A DNA stretch of 64,000 nt from NCBI RefSeq assembly GCF_024172125.1, contig NZ_JAMZEA010000011.1, forward strand, positions 186,001-250,000, written 5' to 3'. Below the pieces are notes generated by a model. The model was not told the DNA's origin, ran no database searches, and saw nothing but the letters and a program-made list of their open reading frames with translations. A program made the translations under genes and the position numbers. The DNA comes from Actinomadura rupiterrae (GTDB lineage Bacteria; Actinomycetota; Actinomycetes; Streptosporangiales; Streptosporangiaceae). Below, one piece after another: positions 58,985 through 64,000 of the stretch (positions are counted from its first letter, which is position 1; each line of letters begins with the position of its first letter).

Positions 58985-60043
58985 GTGAGTCCTGAACGCG
59001 GGACGGCCGAAGCGGCGGTCCGGGCTCCCCAGGCGTTCGACGACCAGACCGTTCACACCGTCCGGATCGAGGAGCTCCTCCCCGCCGACTCGCCAAGGCT
59101 GGCGGGGGAGGACCTGGAGCACGCGAGGGCCCTGGCCGACGTGGAGACGCCGCTGCCGCCGATCCTGGTGCACCGGCCGACGATGCGGGTCATCGACGGC
59201 ATGCACCGGCTGCGCGCGGCGGTGATGCGCGGCCACGAGACCATCGAGGCGCGCTTCTTCGAGGGCCCCGAGCAGGCGGCGTTCCTGCTCGCGGTACGCG
59301 AGAACATCGCGCACGGCCTGCCGCTGACCTCGGCGGACCGGGAGGCCGCGGCGCTGCGCATCCTGCGCGCCCACCCCGACTGGTCCGACCGCGCGGTCGC
59401 GCTGGCGGCCGGCGTGTCCACCCGCCGGGTGGCGCTGGTGCGCGGGCGTTCGACTGACGCGGTGCGGCAGTCGAACGCCCGGGTCGGCCGAGACGGCCGG
59501 CTCCGCCCGCTGGACGGCGCGGCCGGGCGGCTGCGCGCCAGCGAGATCGTCCGGACGCGCCCGGACGCGTCGCTGCGCGAGATCGCCCGGGAGGCCGGGA
59601 TCTCGGTGGCGACCGCCCGCGACGTCCGGGAACGGCTGCGGCTCGGCGAGGATCCGCTGCCACCGCGGCAGCGCGCCGACGCCGGGGCCGGCGCGGGCCC
59701 CGGCGCGGCCACCGGCGCGCGCCCCGGAACCGGCCTCGGCGCCGGCGGCGAGGCGGCGGCCGCGGTCGCCCCCCGCCCGGCGCGTCCCACCGACTGGCCG
59801 GTCGAGTGGCCGGTCATGCGGCAGAAGCTGCGGCAGGACCCGGCGCTGCGGTACGCGCAGTCTGGCCGGGCCTTCCTGCAGTGGCTGGACAGCCGGGTGA
59901 TCAGCGGCGAGGAGCTGCGCGGGATCGTGGAGTCGGTGCCGGCGCACTGGGTCGACGAGATCGCCGCCCTCGCGCTGGTCTGCGCCGAGCACTGGCGCGA
60001 GCTGGCACGGGAGTTGGAGGACCGCCGCCAAGCCACCGCCTGA
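58985..60043 (+). CDS. StrR/ParB-like DNA-binding regulator
   Basis: The 352-residue protein has a ParB-like N-terminal domain (about 20-110: VRIEELLPADSPRL, then PPILVHRPTMRVIDGMHRLRAAVMRG), two helix-turn-helix segments (DREAAALRILRAHPDWSDRAVALAAGVSTRRVAL and SLREIAREAGISVATARDVRERL) and a Gly/Ala-rich linker before a C-terminal helical domain. StrR- and NovG-type antibiotic regulators share ParB domain, HTH and a similar GRDGRLRPLD segment. No ParA partner is adjacent, so a transcription factor is likelier than a partition protein. GTG start at 58985. Confidence 0.82.
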   Translation: MSPERGTAEAAVRAPQAFDDQTVHTVRIEELLPADSPRLAGEDLEHARALADVETPLPPILVHRPTMRVIDGMHRLRAAVMRGHETIEARFFEGPEQAAFLLAVRENIAHGLPLTSADREAAALRILRAHPDWSDRAVALAAGVSTRRVALVRGRSTDAVRQSNARVGRDGRLRPLDGAAGRLRASEIVRTRPDASLREIAREAGISVATARDVRERLRLGEDPLPPRQRADAGAGAGPGAATGARPGTGLGAGGEAAAAVAPRPARPTDWPVEWPVMRQKLRQDPALRYAQSGRAFLQWLDSRVISGEELRGIVESVPAHWVDEIAALALVCAEHWRELARELEDRRQATA

Positions 60044-60427
60044 CCCGCCCCCTGCCCCCTGCCCCTCCCCGGCGTGACCGCCCTGCCCGGCGCGACCGCC
60101 TGGCTCGCCCCGCGACCCTGCCCGTCGCGAAAGGCGCGAATCGAAGCGCTCGATGCCGCCTTGGCGGCTCTGCCCGCCTGGTCCGGTGACCCTGCCCTCG
60201 TAGTCACCGGACCGGGCGTGCGGACCTGCCCTGCGGCTGCCCGTCCGGACCCGTGAGCCTGCCCCCGGTCCTGCCCGGCCGGACGGAGTGGCCGCGGGTC
60301 GCGGTTGCGCGCCCGGAGCGCGGGGGACCCGCCTTGCGAATTGAACGGGATGCGGGGCCGCTTATGGATTCTTGACGTTATGCCGGTCCGTCTCCGACCA
60401 TTCTTTCGTCGAACTGGAGGAATGCCG
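60044..60427. terminator. Intergenic region with hairpin
   Basis: No gene is supported. GGTCCGGTGAC (60180-60190) and GTCACCGGACC (60203-60213) form a perfect 11-bp stem that can end the regulator transcript. TTGACG near 60372 may be a -35 element for the next gene. Confidence 0.5.
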
Positions 60428-62917
60428 ATGCCCAGTCTCACCCGTGACGAAGCCAGGATGCGCGGCGCACTTGTGAACGTCCACTCCTATCATGTAGGGC
60501 TCGATCTCACCGGGGCCGGGGAGACCTTTCGCTCGATCACCACCGTGCGTTTCAGTTCGGACCGCCCCGGCGCCGCGACCTTTGTCGACGTCGCTCCCGA
60601 GACCCTGCTGTCGGCCACGCTGAACGGCCGCGAGCTGCCGGTCCGCTCGCTGGCCGACGGCCGGCTGCCGCTCGACGCCCTCGCCGCCGAGAACGAGCTG
60701 ACCGTCGTCGCCGACATGGCCTACTCCAAGCAGTGCGAGGGCCTGCACCGGTTCACCGACCCCGCCGACGGCCGCGTGTACGTCTACTCCTTCGTCTACC
60801 TCGACCACGCGCCGAAGGTGTTCGCCTGCTTCGACCAGCCCGACCTCAAGGCCCCCTACACCTTCGAGGTCACCTGCCCGGGCGACTGGACCGTCCTCGG
60901 CAACACCCCCGCCGAGCGCACCGGCCCCGGCCGCTGGACGCTCGGCCCGTCGCCCGCGCAGGCCACCTACCTCACCGCCCTCGTCGCCGGCCCCTACGCC
61001 GCGTTCTCGCACCGGCACGGCGAGGTCGAGCTCGGCTTCCACTGCCGCGCGTCCGAGCGGGACGCGCTGGCCGCCGACGTCGCCGAGGTCTTCGAGATCA
61101 CCGGGCAGATCCTGGACGCCTGCGCCGAGATGTTCGGCATCGGCTACCCGTTCGGCAAGCTCGACCAGGTCTTCGTGCCCGAGTTCAGCGTCCTGTCGCT
61201 GGACCACCCCGGCTGCGTCCTGCTGCGCGAGCAGTACCTGTTCAGCTCCGCCGCCGCGCGGAGCGAGCGGGAGACCCGCGCGGTCGTCCTCGCGCACGGC
61301 ATCTCGCTGATGTGGCTCGCCGGGCTCGTCACCAACCGCTGGTGGGACGACCTGTGGCTCGGCCAGTCCCTCGCCGACTACATGGCGCACCGGCTCACCG
61401 CCGAGGCCACCCGGTTCCCCGGCCCGCCCACCACCTTCGCCGCCCGCCGCAAGGGCCAGGCGTACGTGCCGGACCAGCGGCCGTCCACGCACCCGGTCTG
61501 CCTGGAGGGGCCGGACGTCCGGACCGTCCAGATGGAGCTGGACCGCATCTCCTACTTCAAGGGCCACTCGGTGTTCCGGCAGCTCGCCGCGCACATCGGC
61601 GACGACCGGCTGCGCTCGGCGCTGCGCACCTACTTCTCCCGGCACGGCTACGGGACGGCCACCTTCACCGACTTCGTCGCCGCGCTCACCGACGCCGTCG
61701 GCGCCGACATGACCGGCTGGGCCGACTCCTGGTTCCGGACCTGCGACGTGGACACCCTCACCGCCGAGCTGACCGTCCGGGACGGGCGGATCGCCGCGGC
61801 CGCGATCTGGCAGACCGCGCCCGAGCGCCACCCCGTGCTGCGCGCGCACACCCTCGACGTCGGCCTGTACGGCCCGGACGGGGCCCGGACCGTGCACCGC
61901 GTCCGCGTCGAGGGCGCGCACACCGAGCTGCCCGAGCTGGTCGGGCTCCCCGCGCCGCGGCTGCTGCTGCCCAACGACGGCGACCTCGCCTACGCCAAGA
62001 TCCGCTTCGACCCGGCGTCCCGCGCCGCGCTGCCGGACCTGCTGCCGGCGCTGGAGCCGATCAACCGCGCGATGGTGTGGTGCGCGCTGCTGCTCGGCGT
62101 GCAGGACGGCGCCGTCCCGGCCGCCGAGCACCTGGACCTCGTCCGCCGGATGGTCGCGGTCGAGCCCGAGCTGTCCATCCTCGCCGAGGTGCTGGAGCAG
62201 GCGCGCGGCGACGTCGCCGACCGGTTCCTGCCGCCCGCCGCCCGTCCGGGCGCGATGGCGGACGTGGCGGACGCGCTGCGGAAACGGCTGTCGGACACCG
62301 CGCCGGGCGACGAACGCGCGCTCACCCTGTTCCGCGCGCTGGTCGACTTCAGCGCCGACACGGCCGAGCTGCGCGGCTGGATCGAGGGCGGCGCGGCGCC
62401 CGCCGGGCTCGCCGTCGACACCGACCTGGCCTGGCGGATCCGCTACCGGCTCGCCGCGCTCGGCGGCCTGGACGAGGGCGGGATCGCCAAGGCGCTCGCC
62501 GACGCGCCCGGCGCTGACGCCGAGCAGGCCGCCGCGCGCTGCCTGGCCGCACTGCCCGACCCCGCCGCCAAGGACCGCGCCTGGACCGCCATCACCACCG
62601 ACACCGAGCTGTCCAACTACCGCCTCTGGGCGCTCGCCGAGGGGTTCTGGCAGCCGGAGCAGACCGACCTGACCGCGCCCTACGTCGAGCGCTTCTTCAC
62701 CGAGATGCCGCAGGCCGCGCGACTGCGCGGCGACCTGGTGCTGGACCTGCTGCTGCGCTTCTTCTACCCGCGCCTGGCCGCCGACCCCGCGACGCTGGAG
62801 CTGGCCGAGCGGACGCTCGCGCGCGACGACCTGTCGCCCACGCTGTCCCGCCGCATCGGCGACTTCACCGACGACCTGCGCCGCGTGGTCAACGCCCGCG
62901 CCGCCGCGTCCCGATGA
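60428..62917 (+). CDS. M1 aminopeptidase-like pseudoenzyme (zinc site lost)
   Basis: The 829-residue protein aligns by eye with actinobacterial PepN along its length: KVFACFDQPDLKAPYTFEVTCP, NRWWDDLWL, ISYFKGHSVFRQL and an ERAP1-like C-terminal helical domain. The active-site motifs are changed. HExxH reads His290-Gly-Ile-Ser-Leu294, the distal zinc Glu is Gln313, and the GAMEN exopeptidase motif is LSLDH (256-260). The transition-state Tyr is kept (Tyr376). Two zinc ligands and the general base are gone, so peptidase activity is not expected. The ATG at 60428 has GGAGG seven bases before. It overlaps the FAD oxidoreductase ATG. Confidence 0.85.
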   Translation: MPSLTRDEARMRGALVNVHSYHVGLDLTGAGETFRSITTVRFSSDRPGAATFVDVAPETLLSATLNGRELPVRSLADGRLPLDALAAENELTVVADMAYSKQCEGLHRFTDPADGRVYVYSFVYLDHAPKVFACFDQPDLKAPYTFEVTCPGDWTVLGNTPAERTGPGRWTLGPSPAQATYLTALVAGPYAAFSHRHGEVELGFHCRASERDALAADVAEVFEITGQILDACAEMFGIGYPFGKLDQVFVPEFSVLSLDHPGCVLLREQYLFSSAAARSERETRAVVLAHGISLMWLAGLVTNRWWDDLWLGQSLADYMAHRLTAEATRFPGPPTTFAARRKGQAYVPDQRPSTHPVCLEGPDVRTVQMELDRISYFKGHSVFRQLAAHIGDDRLRSALRTYFSRHGYGTATFTDFVAALTDAVGADMTGWADSWFRTCDVDTLTAELTVRDGRIAAAAIWQTAPERHPVLRAHTLDVGLYGPDGARTVHRVRVEGAHTELPELVGLPAPRLLLPNDGDLAYAKIRFDPASRAALPDLLPALEPINRAMVWCALLLGVQDGAVPAAEHLDLVRRMVAVEPELSILAEVLEQARGDVADRFLPPAARPGAMADVADALRKRLSDTAPGDERALTLFRALVDFSADTAELRGWIEGGAAPAGLAVDTDLAWRIRYRLAALGGLDEGGIAKALADAPGADAEQAAARCLAALPDPAAKDRAWTAITTDTELSNYRLWALAEGFWQPEQTDLTAPYVERFFTEMPQAARLRGDLVLDLLLRFFYPRLAADPATLELAERTLARDDLSPTLSRRIGDFTDDLRRVVNARAAASR

Positions 62918-63978
62918 GCCGCCCGCGCATCGCGATCGTCGGTGCCGGCATCGCCGGCGCCCTCCTCGCCCTCCGCCTCCGCGAGCAGTGGAACCCCCCG
63001 GACGTCGACCTCTTCACCGCCTGGCCCCCCACCCACCCCGACACAGGAGGGCGAAGCGTCGGGTGGGCGGACGCGTCTCGGGCGTCGGGAGGCATGGTTC
63101 GGGCGTTCGAGACGGATCCCGGGACGGCCAGGCTCGCCGCGGAGAGTCTGGCCGAGCTGCGCGGTAGCCCGGAGCTGCGGGAGCGGGTGCGGTTCCGCGA
63201 GCACGCGGCGGTCTACGTGGCGCAACCCGGGAGCGACCTGGCCGCGTCACTTGCCGTCGTCGACGAGGTGCTGCCCGGCGCGGCAGAGGCGACGGACGCC
63301 GATCGGATCGCGCGCGAGTACGGGTTCCACGGGTTGCCCCGGGGCGCGCCCGGCGTCGTGGAACGGCAGGCCGGCCACCTGTCACCGGACGCGCTGCGCG
63401 CCGCGGCCCTGACGGATTTCGCCGACCTCGGCGGGCTCGTCCGCGCCGGACCGGTCACGCGCGTCGAGGACGGCCCGTCGCTGAAACTCGCCGACGGCAC
63501 CGCGCACGGCTTCGACCTCGTGGTGGTCGCGGCGGGCGCCTGGACCGAGCGGCTGCTGGCGGACAGCGGCCTGCCCGGCGGCGGCTTCCGCACCCGGCAG
63601 ATCCAGTACACGCTGTGCCGGACGGCGCGCGACGCGATCCCGTCCTTCGTGGACGAGCACAGCGGCCTCTACGGCCGTCCGGACGGTCCGGGCCGGCTGC
63701 TGCTGGGCCTCCCGACCGTCCGCTGGGACGTCGATCCGGACGCGGTCGTCCCCGATCGCGCGCTCGCGGCGCGGGTCGTCGCGGACGCCGCGCAGTTCCT
63801 CGCCGCGCCCGTGGAGGCCGAGCGCACCGTCGCCTCGTTCGACTGCTTCCGCGTCCCGCCCGGGCTGGAGCTGCGTCCCGTCGCGGAGGGCGTGGTCACC
63901 TTCACCGGCGGCAGCGGGGGAGCGGCCAAGACCGCACTCGCCGCCAGTCGCGTCGCCGGGGCGGTCCTCGCCCGCTGA
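62914..63978 (+). CDS. FAD-dependent DAO-type oxidoreductase
   Basis: The 354-residue flavoprotein has the N-terminal FAD loop IAIVGAGIAGALLALRL, a RASGGMVRAFE segment typical of glycine/sarcosine oxidase-like enzymes, LVVVAAGAWTERLL and a C-terminal GGSGGAAKTALAASRVAGAVL. It probably oxidises an amine or amino acid; the substrate is unknown. ATG start overlaps the stop of the M1-like gene (ATGA), so it is made together with that protein, which may bind a peptide or carrier substrate for it. A Ser/Arg-rich stretch near residues 45-55 looks like a local insert. Confidence 0.87.
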   Translation: MSRPRIAIVGAGIAGALLALRLREQWNPPDVDLFTAWPPTHPDTGGRSVGWADASRASGGMVRAFETDPGTARLAAESLAELRGSPELRERVRFREHAAVYVAQPGSDLAASLAVVDEVLPGAAEATDADRIAREYGFHGLPRGAPGVVERQAGHLSPDALRAAALTDFADLGGLVRAGPVTRVEDGPSLKLADGTAHGFDLVVVAAGAWTERLLADSGLPGGGFRTRQIQYTLCRTARDAIPSFVDEHSGLYGRPDGPGRLLLGLPTVRWDVDPDAVVPDRALAARVVADAAQFLAAPVEAERTVASFDCFRVPPGLELRPVAEGVVTFTGGSGGAAKTALAASRVAGAVLAR

Positions 63979-64000
63979 CCCCGGTAACGGAATCCGGCCG

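Noticed and set aside
58985..60043. Chromosome or plasmid partition protein ParB with a nearby origin.
   Set aside because: There is no parA, no parS-like site and no origin gene; the domain order fits StrR-type regulators better.
60074..60256. 60-codon frame between the StrR/ParB-like and M1-like genes.
   Set aside because: It contains the perfect terminator hairpin at 60180-60213 and lacks a ribosome site.

Overview
The window is 64 kb of very GC-rich DNA with dense protein coding, many GTG and TTG starts, frequent 4-base ATGA/GTGA stop-start overlaps and short intergenic gaps. Gene content is typical of a filamentous, soil-type Actinomycetota: LysX, an IdeR-type iron box, an XRE-MmyB regulator pair, a phosphoketolase shunt, a StrR/ParB-like regulator and many MFS/APC transporters. 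The order Streptosporangiales (Actinomadura-like) is a guess from overall style, not a demonstration. I saw no rRNA or tRNA genes, CRISPR arrays, phage genes or insertion sequences.

Layout. 1-4.7 kb: the 3' part of lysX and a UbiB/ABC1 kinase, ending at a strong shared terminator. 4.7-7.7 kb: a siderophore-interacting flavoprotein behind an iron box, divergent from a FUSC membrane protein coupled to a MarR regulator. 7.7-10.2 kb: a cyclase-family hydrolase coupled to a ThDP enzyme. 10.3-11.4 kb: a collapsed narGHJI operon in which only narI is intact. 11.7-14.2 kb: glycerol facilitator and glycerol kinase. 14.5-17 kb: an MFS exporter divergent from an XRE-MmyB regulator. 17.2-20.5 kb: a large repeat-type protein gene broken by a one-base frameshift. 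20.6-22.6 kb: an Lrp regulator divergent from a PLP decarboxylase.

22.6-31 kb looks like a dormancy/low-oxygen island: two universal stress proteins, phosphoketolase, acetate kinase, a MerR-type regulator, a small unknown protein and a STAS protein, with several DosR-like GGGRC-N4-GTCCC boxes. A lipoprotein follows. 31-35.5 kb holds TetR with an MFS exporter, a membrane protein coupled to a winged-helix regulator behind an ACTTTCC palindrome, a small unknown protein and an aldo/keto reductase. 35.6-39.3 kb holds an isolated paaZ and a second XRE-MmyB regulator divergent from an SDR. The two XRE-MmyB promoter regions share a 20-bp motif.

39.6-48.4 kb is a complete trans-4-hydroxy-L-proline catabolic operon: XRE-cupin regulator, three-subunit D-hydroxyproline dehydrogenase, DapA-like deaminase, epimerase, permease and ketoglutarate-semialdehyde dehydrogenase. 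The same 18-bp palindrome stands in front of the regulator and of the first enzyme gene. 48.6-53.4 kb holds a Ser/Thr kinase and a sugar ABC importer without its own ATPase. 53.4-56.3 kb holds a GlxA-type regulator, an APC permease and a VOC protein.

56.5-64 kb is the most unusual part. An RhAmidase-like protein has lost all three catalytic triad residues and carries a large Asn-Gly repeat insert. Next come a StrR/ParB-like regulator and an M1-aminopeptidase-like protein that has lost its zinc site, translationally coupled to an FAD oxidoreductase. The two degenerate enzymes around one regulator are the best candidate here for an undescribed system, although the cluster may continue past the right edge and no function is shown.
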